In this document: piece by piece, positions 16,797 through 25,511 of the stretch
How positions within the stretch are numbered: position 1 is the first letter of the stretch
How the letters are laid out: the number at the start of each line of letters is the position of its first letter
Assembly: GCF_036010665.1 (NCBI RefSeq)
Contig: NZ_CP108581.1
Span: 4,197,501-4,261,500 of the forward strand
DNA length: 64,000 bases
Reading direction: 5' to 3'
Source of the DNA: Microbispora sp. NBC_01189
Lineage (GTDB): Bacteria; Actinomycetota; Actinomycetes; Streptosporangiales; Streptosporangiaceae
Translations under genes and position numbers: made by a program
Notes under the pieces: model-generated
Told to the model about the DNA's origin: nothing
Databases searched by the model: none
What the model saw: only the letters and a program-made list of their open reading frames with translations

Positions 16797-17855
16797 ATGC
16801 CGATTCTGGCAAGGATGCTCCCCGCCCCCCTCACGATGGAGGTGCGGCGGGGCGCGATCGCGCAACTCGGCACCCTGCTGGCCGACAGCCGGGTGGCCAC
16901 CTCCGGGCAGGTCGCGGTCGCGGTCGGCCCGAACCAGGGGGACCGGATCACCGAGGTCATCACGCCGTCGCTCGGTGACGCCAAGGTCTTCCGGGTCGCC
17001 GATGGAACGGTCGACGCGGCCATCGCGCTCGGCGCCGACCTGCGCAAGGGCGCGTTCGAGGCGGTCGTCGGGATCGGCGGCGGCAAGACGATCGACGCCA
17101 CCAAGTACGCCGCCTCGCTCGCCGGGATCCCGATGGTCGCGGTGGCCACCAACCTCTCGCACGACGGCATCTGCTCGCCGGTGGCCTCCCTCGTCCACGA
17201 CGGGGGCAAGCCGTCGTTCGGCGTGCCGATGCCGCTGGCGATCATGGTGGACCTCGACTTCGTCCACGACGCGCCGCCGTCCCTGGTGAGCGCCGGGGTC
17301 GGCGACGTGGTGAGCAACCTGTCGGCGATCGAGGACTGGCAGCTGAGCCGGGCCGAGCGCGGCGAACCCGTCGACGGGGTGGCGGTCGCCATGGCCCGTA
17401 CGGCGGCGGAGGCGGTGCTGGGCAGGTCGGACTCCATCGAGTCGGACGCGTTCCTGACCGTGCTCGCCGAGGCGCTGATCCTGTCGGGCATGTCGATGGT
17501 CATCGCGGGGTCGAGCCGTCCGGCGAGTGGCGGAGATCATGAGATCATGCATGCCGTGGACCAGCTCTTCCCCGGGACCGCCAATCACGGCGAGCTGGCC
17601 GGCGTCGGCGCGGCCTTCTGCTTCTTCCTCCGGGAGGACTCCCACCGGCTCGGCCAGATCACCGGCTGCCTGCGGCAGCACCGGCTGCCCGTCACACCGG
17701 GCGACGTCGGCCTGACGCACGAGCAGTTCACCGAGGCCGTCCTGCTGGCCCCGAGCACGCGGCCCGGCCGCTACACCATCCTTGAGCACCTCCGGCTGTC
17801 GGAGCCCGAGGTCCGCGCGAGAGTTGAGGACTATGTCCGCGCCGTCGGTAGCTGA
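16797..17855 (+). CDS. sn-Glycerol-1-phosphate dehydrogenase (EgsA/AraM-like)
   Basis: This 352-residue enzyme belongs to the iron/zinc-dependent alcohol-dehydrogenase superfamily. It carries the features of NAD(P)-dependent glycerol-1-phosphate dehydrogenase: VGIGGGKTIDATKYAA (nucleotide binding, G94-K97), NLSHDGICSP, and metal ligands D170 (GVGD), H248 (SGGDHEIMHA) and H264 (NHGELAG). The reaction is dihydroxyacetone phosphate to sn-glycerol-1-phosphate, the stereoisomer used in archaeal lipids. Bacillus AraM is the best known bacterial example. ATG 16797 follows GAGGAG. It is flanked by a nucleotidyltransferase and a CDP-alcohol transferase whose start overlaps it by 23 nt, so it most likely supplies their substrate. 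Confidence 0.85.
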   Translation: MPILARMLPAPLTMEVRRGAIAQLGTLLADSRVATSGQVAVAVGPNQGDRITEVITPSLGDAKVFRVADGTVDAAIALGADLRKGAFEAVVGIGGGKTIDATKYAASLAGIPMVAVATNLSHDGICSPVASLVHDGGKPSFGVPMPLAIMVDLDFVHDAPPSLVSAGVGDVVSNLSAIEDWQLSRAERGEPVDGVAVAMARTAAEAVLGRSDSIESDAFLTVLAEALILSGMSMVIAGSSRPASGGDHEIMHAVDQLFPGTANHGELAGVGAAFCFFLREDSHRLGQITGCLRQHRLPVTPGDVGLTHEQFTEAVLLAPSTRPGRYTILEHLRLSEPEVRARVEDYVRAVGS

Positions 17856-18591
17856 GCTTCGCGCGGTCGCCCAGCCGCAGACCACCATGGACCGCCGCAG
17901 CGGCGAGCACTGGGCAGGCCTGCTGTACATGCGGCGGCTGTCCATCTACGCCACCTGGCTGCTGGCCAAGACGCCCGTCACCCCCAACCAGGTCACCGGC
18001 CTGATGATTCTTTGCGGGGTGGCGGCGGGCGCCGTCCTCGCCCTGCCCGGGCTCTGGGCGGCGCTGGCCGCGGCCCTGCTGATCCAGGTCTACCTGCTGC
18101 TCGACTGCTCGGACGGCGAGCTGGCCCGCTGGACCGGCCGCACCTCGATCACCGGGGTCTACCTCGACCGGGTCGGGCACTACTTCGCCGAGGCGGCGCT
18201 GCTGATCGGCCTGGGCTTCCGGGCGTCGGAGACGCTGCCCGACTGGTACACGGTCATGGGCGTGGCGGCGGCGCTGGGCGCGATCCTGATCAAGGCGGAG
18301 ACCGACCTGGTCGACGTGGCCCGCGCGCGGTCCGGCCTGGTCGCGACCACCGAGGCGGCGGCGCAGCAGTTCGCCTCACCGCGGCTCGCGCTGGCCCGCC
18401 GGGCGGCGGCGGCGCTGCGGTTCCACCGGGTGATCCAGGCCGTCGAGCTGTCGCTGATCGTCGTGGCCGCGGCGGTGCTGGACAACTGGTTCTCCGCCAC
18501 CCGGATCCTCATGGTCGCCTGCGTCGTCATCGCCGTGGTCCAGCTCGTGCTGCACCTGGTCAGCATCCTCGCCTCCCGGCGGCTGTCGTGA
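17833..18591 (+). CDS. CDP-alcohol phosphotransferase with His replacing the fourth motif Asp
   Basis: The 252-residue membrane protein has the family motif at residues 91-116: D91, D94, G95, A98, R99, G108 and D112 are in exact register, but the position of the last Asp, usually the catalytic base, is H116 (LDRVGHY). About six hydrophobic helices follow the family pattern. ATG 17833 lies inside the dehydrogenase gene behind GAGGA. It should transfer a phospho-alcohol from CDP, but the Asp-to-His change means altered chemistry, altered metal use or loss of activity. Location right after the glycerol-1-phosphate dehydrogenase suggests a glycerol-phosphate donor. Confidence 0.8.
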   Translation: MSAPSVAELRAVAQPQTTMDRRSGEHWAGLLYMRRLSIYATWLLAKTPVTPNQVTGLMILCGVAAGAVLALPGLWAALAAALLIQVYLLLDCSDGELARWTGRTSITGVYLDRVGHYFAEAALLIGLGFRASETLPDWYTVMGVAAALGAILIKAETDLVDVARARSGLVATTEAAAQQFASPRLALARRAAAALRFHRVIQAVELSLIVVAAAVLDNWFSATRILMVACVVIAVVQLVLHLVSILASRRLS

Positions 18592-18765
18592 CGGGGGCGG
18601 CGCGGCGTGCCGATCGCTCGTACATCCGCGGTTGGGTGGGGGTTTGGTGGCAGTTCCGATACCCTTGTGCCACGGTAAACCAGGCAGCTCCCGGATCGCC
18701 CGGCCATACAGACTCGGTGAACATGAAGTCGTGTGCAGTGCGCCCCGCGTCGAGGCGATGACGCG

Positions 18766-19647
18766 GTGAAGATCTCCTGTGTCATCCTCACCATGGGCAA
18801 CAGGATCGCCGAGCTCGACCGGGCGGTGGAGTCCGCGCTCACGCAGACCGACGGCGACATCGAGGTGGTCGTCGTCGGGAACGGCGCCGACGTCCCGGAG
18901 CTGACCGCCGCGCCGCCGCCGGGCACCTCGGCGACGATCAAGACCGTCCGGCTGGAGCACAACGCGGGCATTCCCGAGGGGCGCAACCGGGGCGTGCAGG
19001 AGTGCTCCGGCGACATCGTCCTGTTCCTCGACGACGACGGCTGGTACGCCAACTCCAAGGTGGCCGCGCACGTCCGCGAGCGGTTCACGCACGAGCCCGA
19101 CCTCGCGGTGATCTCCTTCCGGGTGATGGACCCCGAGGGCGGCCTGGTGCAGCGGCGCCACGTTCCCCGCCTGCGGGCCGGAGACCCCGAGCGCTCCTCT
19201 CCGGTGACGACCTTCCTGGGCGGCGCCTGCGCCATCCGCAAGTCGGCGTTCCTCCAGGTCGGCGGGTTGCCCGAGCGGTTCTTCTACGCCCACGAGGAGA
19301 CCGACCTGGCCTGGCGGCTACTCGGCGAGGGCTACCGCATCGAGTACGACGCCGAGACGGTGATGTACCACCCGCTGGTGCTGCCGAGCCGGCACACGCA
19401 CTTCTACCGCCTGAACGCCCGCAACCGGGTGTGGCTGGCCCGCCGCAACCTGCCGTGGCCGCTCGCCACGCTCTACCTGCTCAACTGGATGGTGCTCACG
19501 CTCGTGCGGGAGCGGTCGCTGCCCGCCGTCAGGGCGTGGTTCGGCGGGTTCGTGGAAGGGGTGCGTGAGCCGGCGGGCGAGCGCCGCCCGATGGCCTGGC
19601 GCACCGCCTGGCGCATGCTCCGCCTCGGCCGCCCTCCCATCGTCTGA
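18766..19647 (+). CDS. Glycosyltransferase family 2
   Basis: The 293-residue GT-A enzyme starts with ISCVILTMGNR and contains EHNAGIPEGRNRG, a metal-binding DDD (89-91), GGACAIRKSAFLQVGG and HEETDLAWRL (the ED-type acceptor motif). The layout is that of rhamnosyl- or galactofuranosyl-like transferases acting on lipid-linked acceptors. GTG 18766 is chosen because it opens directly into the conserved first strand. A 174-nt gap separates it from the CDP-alcohol transferase, so it may have its own promoter, but the common strand suggests it decorates the product of that operon. A single hydrophobic segment near the end may anchor it. Confidence 0.85.
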   Translation: MKISCVILTMGNRIAELDRAVESALTQTDGDIEVVVVGNGADVPELTAAPPPGTSATIKTVRLEHNAGIPEGRNRGVQECSGDIVLFLDDDGWYANSKVAAHVRERFTHEPDLAVISFRVMDPEGGLVQRRHVPRLRAGDPERSSPVTTFLGGACAIRKSAFLQVGGLPERFFYAHEETDLAWRLLGEGYRIEYDAETVMYHPLVLPSRHTHFYRLNARNRVWLARRNLPWPLATLYLLNWMVLTLVRERSLPAVRAWFGGFVEGVREPAGERRPMAWRTAWRMLRLGRPPIV

Positions 19648-19797
19648 CGCCGCGCTCACGACCACTCCGTACGGGCGGCCTGGTGATCGTGCGCACCGTC
19701 GGCCCACCGGCCGGGACGGGACATATAGCCACCGGAACCACATGCAGCCGCGAACTATAGGATTTCGGGCGATTGTTGTCGTCTGAATGCCTGGGGT

Positions 19798-20772
19798 GTG
19801 GGATTGCCGGCTCATCGCGAACGACTCCGCGTCCTCGTCGAAACGCCGGCCTTCCAACGGGTGGTCATCGCGGTCATCGCGCTGAACGCGGTGACGCTCG
19901 GGCTGGAGACGTCGCCCGAACTGGCCGACCGCCACGCCACGGCCTTCCTCGTGGTCGACCGGGTCATCATCGCGATCTTCGTCGTCGAGCTCCTCGCCCG
20001 GATCTCCGCGCACGGGAAGGCCTTCTTCCGCGACCCCTGGAACTGGTTCGACCTGATCATCGTGGGCGCCGCGCTCGTGCCGGCCTCGGAGTCGCTGTCG
20101 ATCCTGCGGCTCTTCCGGTTCCTGCGCGTCCTGCGGCTGATCTCCGTGGTGCCGGGCATGCGGCGGGTCGTCTCCGCGCTGTTCACCGCGATTCCGGGTC
20201 TGGCCTCGGCGCTGGTCCTCCTGCTGCTGTCGCTCTACATGGCGGCCGTGATCGGCGAACAGCTCTTCCGCGAGGCGGCCCCGAAGTACTTCGGAGATCT
20301 CGGGACGTCGCTGTTCACCATGTTCACGGTGCTCACGGTCGAGAACTGGCCACAGATCGCCGAGGACGTGATGGTCAAGGAGCCGATGGCCTGGATCTTC
20401 TTCGCCACCTTCATCGTGATCACGGCGTTCTTCGTCCTCAACCTCCTCATCGGCGTGATCGTCTCCGCGATGGAGGCGGAGGTCAACGCCGCGCGGTGGG
20501 AGGAGGACCAGGCGCTGGAGCTGGAGCAGCACACGGCGGTGATGAACGAGATCCGGGCGCTGAACGAGAGGATCGACCGGCTGACGGCCGCCCTGCCCGC
20601 CTCCGCCGCCGCCCGCGCGGCCCCCGGTGACGCTCCTCGCGCGGGACCCGGCGAGGGCCCTCATGCGGCGGCCGCCGACGCCCCTCGCGGCGCGCTCGCC
20701 ACCGAGCCCGAGGCCGTGGAACCCGGCGACCCACCGGAAGAGGAGCTCTGCTCCTACCACCGGGACTCATGA
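19798..20772 (+). CDS. Voltage-gated ion channel, NavBac-like single-domain
   Basis: A 324-residue six-helix channel subunit that should form homotetramers. The S4 voltage sensor shows arginines every third residue (R104, R107, R110, R113 in ILRLFRFLRVLRL). The pore helix and filter read FTVLTVENWPQ, in register with TLESW of NavBac sodium channels but with V181 and N183. S6 is IVITAFFVLNLLIGVIV, followed by an acidic coiled-coil-like segment (EEDQALELEQH) and a Pro/Ala-rich tail. The GTG at 19798 is the likely start. Ion selectivity is probably sodium, judged from the Glu at 182, but this is not certain for this filter. Confidence 0.85.
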   Translation: MGLPAHRERLRVLVETPAFQRVVIAVIALNAVTLGLETSPELADRHATAFLVVDRVIIAIFVVELLARISAHGKAFFRDPWNWFDLIIVGAALVPASESLSILRLFRFLRVLRLISVVPGMRRVVSALFTAIPGLASALVLLLLSLYMAAVIGEQLFREAAPKYFGDLGTSLFTMFTVLTVENWPQIAEDVMVKEPMAWIFFATFIVITAFFVLNLLIGVIVSAMEAEVNAARWEEDQALELEQHTAVMNEIRALNERIDRLTAALPASAAARAAPGDAPRAGPGEGPHAAAADAPRGALATEPEAVEPGDPPEEELCSYHRDS

Positions 20773-20794
20773 CGCGCCGATCCCCGGCCGGGTG

Positions 20795-21544
20795 TCACGC
20801 CTGCCGCGGCTCCTCGAACGTCATCGACACGCGTTCGGCGGTGACCGTCAGCAGAGCCCGCCGGGGCAGCCCCAGCTCGCTCAGCTCCTTGGCGATCGGA
20901 TGGTTGCCGAGCCGGACGAGCGCGCCGCCCGGCCGCCACCGGATCCCCCTGGCCCGGGCGCCCCAGGAGACCCGCCGGGTCACCCCGTCCAGATGGGTGT
21001 AGGCGTCCGGCACCGGAACGGACCCGCCGACCGGCGGTGCCGGGGCGGCCGGCATCCCGGGCCTGATCAGCAGGTCGACGACCATCCGGCCGTCCCTGCG
21101 CAGCACGCACCGCTTGTACGGCGAGCCGAGCCGCAGATCGACGTCGGCCAGCTCCTTCGGGAAACCCCAGATGCTCCTGCCCGCCTCCAGCGTGAAGCCC
21201 TGGTCGACCGGGAGCCAGTGGACGAAGGCGCCCGATCCCGCCCCGCGCAGGTCCTTCAGGCCGGCGAGCAGCCCACGCCTCGGCGGGGCGCCCGCGCCGG
21301 CCGGCCGTACGAGGAACATCACGCCGAACTCGTCGTAGGAGCCGAGGTCGGAGTCGCGGTAGCGGACGAACGCCAGCATGCACAGGGCCTTGCCGGGCAG
21401 CACCTCGGTGACGTCCATCCCGGAGTACGCGAGGACCGCACGGGCGGCGTCGGCCCGCACCAGATACGCGGCGAGGCACATCGAGGCGTCGCGGACTTCC
21501 ACCGGCATCTCGACCCGGCGCCCCTGCACGACATGGCTTGCCAT
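20795..21544 (-). CDS. Acetoacetate decarboxylase family protein
   Basis: The 249-residue protein matches the ADC superfamily, with core features such as GSYDEFGVMFLV and SIWGFPKELADVDL and the conserved glycine-proline turn of the beta-cone fold. The active-site Lys of true decarboxylases could not be placed with confidence, so substrate and reaction are open. ATG 21544 is preferred because it begins a normal-looking N-terminus; upstream in-frame sequence is open but unlike the family. It is convergent with the ion channel gene (22 nt between stops) and is followed upstream by a separate two-component system. Confidence 0.75.
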   Translation of the reverse strand: MASHVVQGRRVEMPVEVRDASMCLAAYLVRADAARAVLAYSGMDVTEVLPGKALCMLAFVRYRDSDLGSYDEFGVMFLVRPAGAGAPPRRGLLAGLKDLRGAGSGAFVHWLPVDQGFTLEAGRSIWGFPKELADVDLRLGSPYKRCVLRRDGRMVVDLLIRPGMPAAPAPPVGGSVPVPDAYTHLDGVTRRVSWGARARGIRWRPGGALVRLGNHPIAKELSELGLPRRALLTVTAERVSMTFEEPRQA

Positions 21545-21638
21545 GGTTCCAGTACAGCAAGCCCGGCCGCCGGAGGACAGTCGTACGGCGGCAAGGTTGT
21601 CCCAGACCTCGCTGTTCCACCCCGGACCCCCGCCCGCG

Positions 21639-22289
21639 TCAGCTCCGCGCACGGTTGAGGTAGAGCAGGACGGCCAGCACGCGGCGGTGGTCCTCCTCCG
21701 AGCCGGGCAGGCCGAGCTTGGCGAGGATCGAGCTGACGTGGGTCTCCACCGTACGGTCGGTCAGGTAGAGCCGCCGGGCGATGCCGACGTTCGTACGGCC
21801 CTCGGCCATCAGCGCGAGCACCTCGCGCTCACGCGCGCTGAGTGACGCGAGGGGGTCGGCGGCCCGGCGTACGCCGATGAGCCGCGAGACGACCTCGGGG
21901 TCGAGGGCGGAGCCGCCGGCCGCCACCCGGCGCAGCGTGTCGAGGAAGTCGTCGACGTCGAAGACCCGGTCCTTGAGCAGGTAGCCGAACCCGCCGCGGG
22001 ACACCAGCTCGACGGAGTGCCGGGTCTCGACGTGCTGGGAGAGCAGGACGATGCCGAGGCCGGGGTGGGCGTCGCGGATCCGCCGGGCCGCCCGCGCGCC
22101 GTCGTCGGTGTGGTCGGGCGGCATCCGGATGTCGGCGATGACCAGGTCGGGATCGGCGGCGGCGTCGACGGCGGCGACGAGCCCGGGGGCGTCCTGGGCC
22201 TTGGCCACGACGTCGTGCCCGGCGTCGGCGAGCAGCCGGGCCAGCCCCTCCCTGAACAGGGCGGAGTCCTCACCGATCACGACGCGCAC
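21639..22289 (-). CDS. NarL/LuxR-family response regulator
   Basis: The 216-residue regulator has a receiver with the acidic pair in [10 protein letters not shown], a phospho-acceptor Asp in VIADIRMPP, a Lys in GYLLKDRV, and a C-terminal LuxR helix-turn-helix ([38 protein letters not shown]). The GTG start at 22289 overlaps the end of the kinase gene upstream by 13 nt, so they are co-translated and almost certainly cognate. Target genes are not evident. The next gene downstream on the same strand, the ADC-family protein, begins 95 nt away and could be in the same transcript. Confidence 0.93.
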   Translation of the reverse strand: MRVVIGEDSALFREGLARLLADAGHDVVAKAQDAPGLVAAVDAAADPDLVIADIRMPPDHTDDGARAARRIRDAHPGLGIVLLSQHVETRHSVELVSRGGFGYLLKDRVFDVDDFLDTLRRVAAGGSALDPEVVSRLIGVRRAADPLASLSAREREVLALMAEGRTNVGIARRLYLTDRTVETHVSSILAKLGLPGSEEDHRRVLAVLLYLNRARS

Positions 22290-24271
22290 GGCAGCACCGC
22301 CTCCACCGTCGTTCCGCCGCCCTCCGGGCTGGACAGCCGCAGCGCGCCGCCGGCCGCCCGGACCCGGTCGGCCAGGCCCGCCAGCCCGGCGCCCGGCCGC
22401 ATCTCGGCACCGCCCCGCCCGTCGTCGCTGATCCGTACGGTGACGTGGTCGCCGGCCCGGCTGACGCGGACGCCGATGGCGGCGGGGGCGGCGTGCTTGA
22501 CCGCGTTCGTCATCGCCTCGCTCGCCACGTAGTAGGCGGTCGTCGCCACGTCGTCGGGCAGGTCGTCGGCCGACACGTCGAGCGCCACGGGCACCGGGAC
22601 CTTGCCCGCCAGCGTGACCAGCGCGTTGCCGAGGCCGTCGTCGAGGCTGCTCGGCCGCAGGCCGTGCGCGATCTGCCGCAGCTCGGTGACCGCGACGGCC
22701 AGCTCGGCCACCCACGCGTCCAGCAGGGCGCCGACGTCGGCCGTGCCGTCGCCGAGGTGGCGCTGGGCGAGCCGGATCGCCATGCCGAGGGACACCAGGC
22801 GCTGCTGGGCGCCGTCGTGCAGGTCGCGTTCGAGCCGCCGCCGCTCCTCGTAACCCGCGTGCAGCAGCCGGGTCCGGCTGGCCTCGGCCTCCGCGAGCGC
22901 CCGGCTCACCTCGATCCGCAGCCGGACCACCTCGATGAGCAGCGCGCTCGCGTCGGCCGCCTCGCGCAGCAGCTCCCGGCTCCCGGCCCGGCCGCGTACG
23001 ATCGCGCCGATCTCATGGCCGCCGAGCCGTACGGGCGTCACGCGGGCGTCGCCGGGATCGACGGGAGCGCCGGTCGCGTCGACCAGACCGGTGGCGCCCG
23101 GGACCCGGTAGCCGACGCGCAGCGCCGGGTCGCGTAGCGCGCCGCGCAGCGCCGCCTCCAGTTCCTCCGGCCGCGCCTGTCTGGCGTGCACACGGTCACG
23201 CAGGCGCGCGATGGCGGTCAGCACGGCCTGCCGGGCCGGGTAGAGCCGGCGGTCCACCCGGCGCTGGAGCCGGACCCGCAGCGGGGCCAGTGCGGCGGCG
23301 CAGACGGCGGTGGCGGCGGCCGCCGCGACGGGTGAGTCGCGCCCGGCGCCGAGGCCGACGAGGAACGAGGCGGCCGTGTAGAAGCCCAGCAGGACCGCGG
23401 TCACCATGCCGTAGGTGACCGCCGCGCTGATCGCCCGGTCGACGTCGTAGAGATCGTGGCGCAGCATCGCGATCGCGGTCGCCACCGGGATCGACACGTC
23501 CGTCGCCGCCAGGCCGAACACCGCCAGGTCGGGATTGCCGAGGAACAGGTAACCGGCCCAGCACAACAGCAGCGTGAGCGGCAGGAAACCGGCCCCGAGG
23601 GTGAACCACTTCAGCTGCGCCCGGCCGACCTCGTCGGCCGCCCGCCGGTAGCGGATGACCATCGCCGCCGCCGATGCGACCAGCAGCCCGAGGAAGACCG
23701 GCAGCAGCGCCACTCCCGCGATCCCCAGCACCGGCAGGTACGCCTCCGGCGGCCGCAGCAGGTGTGGCGTGCTCTCGAACGGCGGCTCGTACGAATCGGT
23801 GACGCATGCCGCGATCAGCATGAACAGCACGGGCACGACCAGCAGCCCGGCGACCGTCCAGCGCCATCGCCGCCCCGGCAGGCGTCCGTCGGGAAAGACG
23901 AGCGTGAGCAGCGCCGCCGGCACATACAGGAGCATCCAGTCGCCCTGCGACAGCGCCGCGTAGAGCTTTACGAACAGCAGCCCCGAGTGCCGCGCGGCCA
24001 GGCGCGCGTACGACTCGCCCACCGCCAGATGCACGGTCGCCGCGCCGGCCAGCACCAGCAGCAGGCCCACCACGTTGCGCGGACGCCGGGTGGCGACCAG
24101 CACGCCGAGCATGACGGAGGGCAGGGCGAGCGCGATGCCGATCGCGAGCGTCGTGCCGTCCTGCGCCGCCGCGCCGTGGCCGTCGACCGCGAGCACGACT
24201 CCGGCGCCCGTCAGCACGCACACCAGCATCACGGCGGCGTACGCGAGCAGACGGGGGAGTGCCACGAGCAC
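22277..24271 (-). CDS. Sensor histidine kinase, HisKA_3 type, with multi-helix membrane region
   Basis: About 664 residues from GTG 24271 (GTG 24265 is two codons shorter). The N-terminal ~330 residues are mostly hydrophobic with eight or more helices and no extracellular sensor domain. A GAF-like region follows, then the HisKA_3 dimerisation helix with the phospho-accepting His in [12 protein letters not shown], and a HATPase_c domain with [11 protein letters not shown] (N box), ISDDGRGG and [10 protein letters not shown] (G boxes). It should autophosphorylate and pass phosphate to the response regulator whose gene overlaps its end. The signal may be sensed within the membrane. Divergent small membrane-protein genes begin at 24404. 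Confidence 0.9.
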   Translation of the reverse strand: MLVALPRLLAYAAVMLVCVLTGAGVVLAVDGHGAAAQDGTTLAIGIALALPSVMLGVLVATRRPRNVVGLLLVLAGAATVHLAVGESYARLAARHSGLLFVKLYAALSQGDWMLLYVPAALLTLVFPDGRLPGRRWRWTVAGLLVVPVLFMLIAACVTDSYEPPFESTPHLLRPPEAYLPVLGIAGVALLPVFLGLLVASAAAMVIRYRRAADEVGRAQLKWFTLGAGFLPLTLLLCWAGYLFLGNPDLAVFGLAATDVSIPVATAIAMLRHDLYDVDRAISAAVTYGMVTAVLLGFYTAASFLVGLGAGRDSPVAAAAATAVCAAALAPLRVRLQRRVDRRLYPARQAVLTAIARLRDRVHARQARPEELEAALRGALRDPALRVGYRVPGATGLVDATGAPVDPGDARVTPVRLGGHEIGAIVRGRAGSRELLREAADASALLIEVVRLRIEVSRALAEAEASRTRLLHAGYEERRRLERDLHDGAQQRLVSLGMAIRLAQRHLGDGTADVGALLDAWVAELAVAVTELRQIAHGLRPSSLDDGLGNALVTLAGKVPVPVALDVSADDLPDDVATTAYYVASEAMTNAVKHAAPAAIGVRVSRAGDHVTVRISDDGRGGAEMRPGAGLAGLADRVRAAGGALRLSSPEGGGTTVEAVLPCAS

Positions 24272-24403
24272 ACCGTAGGCCGCGGGGCGGCCGGGGTGAA
24301 TACGTGCCAGCACGGAGACCGGTCCAGGGGCGGCCCGGATCCGCCGGTGGGGCCGGCGCGCCCACACTGCGGATGTCGGCATCCCGCAGCTCAGGAGAAG
24401 CGC

Positions 24404-24754
24404 ATGAAACGCTCCGTTCCCCTCATCATCGGCCTGGTCCTGGCCGGCCTGTTCGGTCTCAGCGACGTGATCTCGGTGCCGTTGGGCGACGGTGAGCACC
24501 CGCCGTTCGCGGTGGCCCTCGCCGACGGCGTACTCGGCCTGATCACCATCGTCGGCGTCGTGCTGGCCTGGCGCGGCAGCCGCGCCGGGGTGGTGGCCGT
24601 GATCGTCACCAGGTTGCTGTCGGCGCTCACCGCTGTGCCGGCGTTCTTCGCCGACGGGGTCCCGGCGCCGGCGATCGCGGTGGCCGCGGCCGGCATCGTG
24701 CTCACCCTCGCCTGCGTCGCGCTGGTCGCCCCGGCGCTGCGCTCCCACGCCTGA
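24404..24754 (+). CDS. Small membrane protein of unknown function (4 helices)
   Basis: The 116-residue product is almost entirely hydrophobic, with four predicted helices and a basic N-terminus (MKRSVPLI). ATG 24404 has AGGAGAAG just upstream. No family was recognised. It is the first of two membrane-protein genes, separated by 26 nt and each preceded by a good ribosome-binding site, placed divergently from a histidine kinase. In actinobacterial kinase systems such divergent membrane proteins are often regulated targets; that is inference from arrangement. Confidence 0.7.
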   Translation: MKRSVPLIIGLVLAGLFGLSDVISVPLGDGEHPPFAVALADGVLGLITIVGVVLAWRGSRAGVVAVIVTRLLSALTAVPAFFADGVPAPAIAVAAAGIVLTLACVALVAPALRSHA

Positions 24755-24780
24755 CCTTTCCCTCCGGTTGAGGAGAGTCC

Positions 24781-25488
24781 ATGGAAACGTCCGTAACGTC
24801 TTCCGGCACCCACGCGGCGGCTCCGCCGCGCGCTCGTCATGTGCCGCTCGCCTTGGCGCTGTTCACCGCGCCGTGGGGGTTCGTCGTCGCCAACGGCGCC
24901 TACGCCTGGGCCACCCGCGCCGGAGGAGACGACAGCACCGGGGCGAACACGCTCGCCCTCGTGGCGGCCCATCCCGGCCTGTATCGCCTCAGCACCGTCG
25001 CCGCCATGCTGGGAAGCCTGCTCATGGTGCCGGCCGCCCTCGGCGCCAGGCGCCTCATCGACGACCGGAGCCGCAGGCTCGGGGCCCTCGGCGCGACCCT
25101 CATGGCAGGCGGGTACATCTGCTACTTCGCGGTCGCGTTCGCGGGGATCACCGACATCGCCATGGCGGAACGTGGAGGCCCTGTCGCCGACTACGCGGCG
25201 GTCATCGACGGCGCCCAGAGCGACCCGACGGGCATCTGGGTGTTCCTGCTCTTCGCGCTCGGCAACCTCGTCGGCACGCTGCTGCTCGGGCTGGCCCTGC
25301 TCCGCGCCCGTGTGGTGCCGCTGTGGGCCGCCGCCGGGGTCATCGCGTGGCCGCCGCTGCACGTGATCGGGCTCGTGGCCGGCACCGAGTGGTTCGAGGT
25401 GGCGGGCGCGATCACCCAGGCCGTCGGCCTGGCCGTCACCGGTACGCGCCTGCTGGCCGCACCCTCCGTGCCCGCCGGGGAGGACTGA
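24781..25488 (+). CDS. Membrane protein of unknown function (about 6-7 helices)
   Basis: The 235-residue protein has a polar N-terminal 20 residues followed by hydrophobic segments, with the pattern ALFTAPWGFVVANGAYAW, LSTVAAMLGSLLMVPAALGA, GGYICYFAVAFAG, VFLLFALGNLVGTLLLGLAL and a final pair. The architecture resembles small multi-pass proteins of the DUF4386 sort, but I could not confirm a family. ATG 24781 follows GAGGAG. It lies 26 nt after another small membrane protein and is probably co-transcribed with it. Confidence 0.7.
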   Translation: METSVTSSGTHAAAPPRARHVPLALALFTAPWGFVVANGAYAWATRAGGDDSTGANTLALVAAHPGLYRLSTVAAMLGSLLMVPAALGARRLIDDRSRRLGALGATLMAGGYICYFAVAFAGITDIAMAERGGPVADYAAVIDGAQSDPTGIWVFLLFALGNLVGTLLLGLALLRARVVPLWAAAGVIAWPPLHVIGLVAGTEWFEVAGAITQAVGLAVTGTRLLAAPSVPAGED

Positions 25489-25511
25489 GAGCCCCGGCCC
25501 CGAAGGGATGC

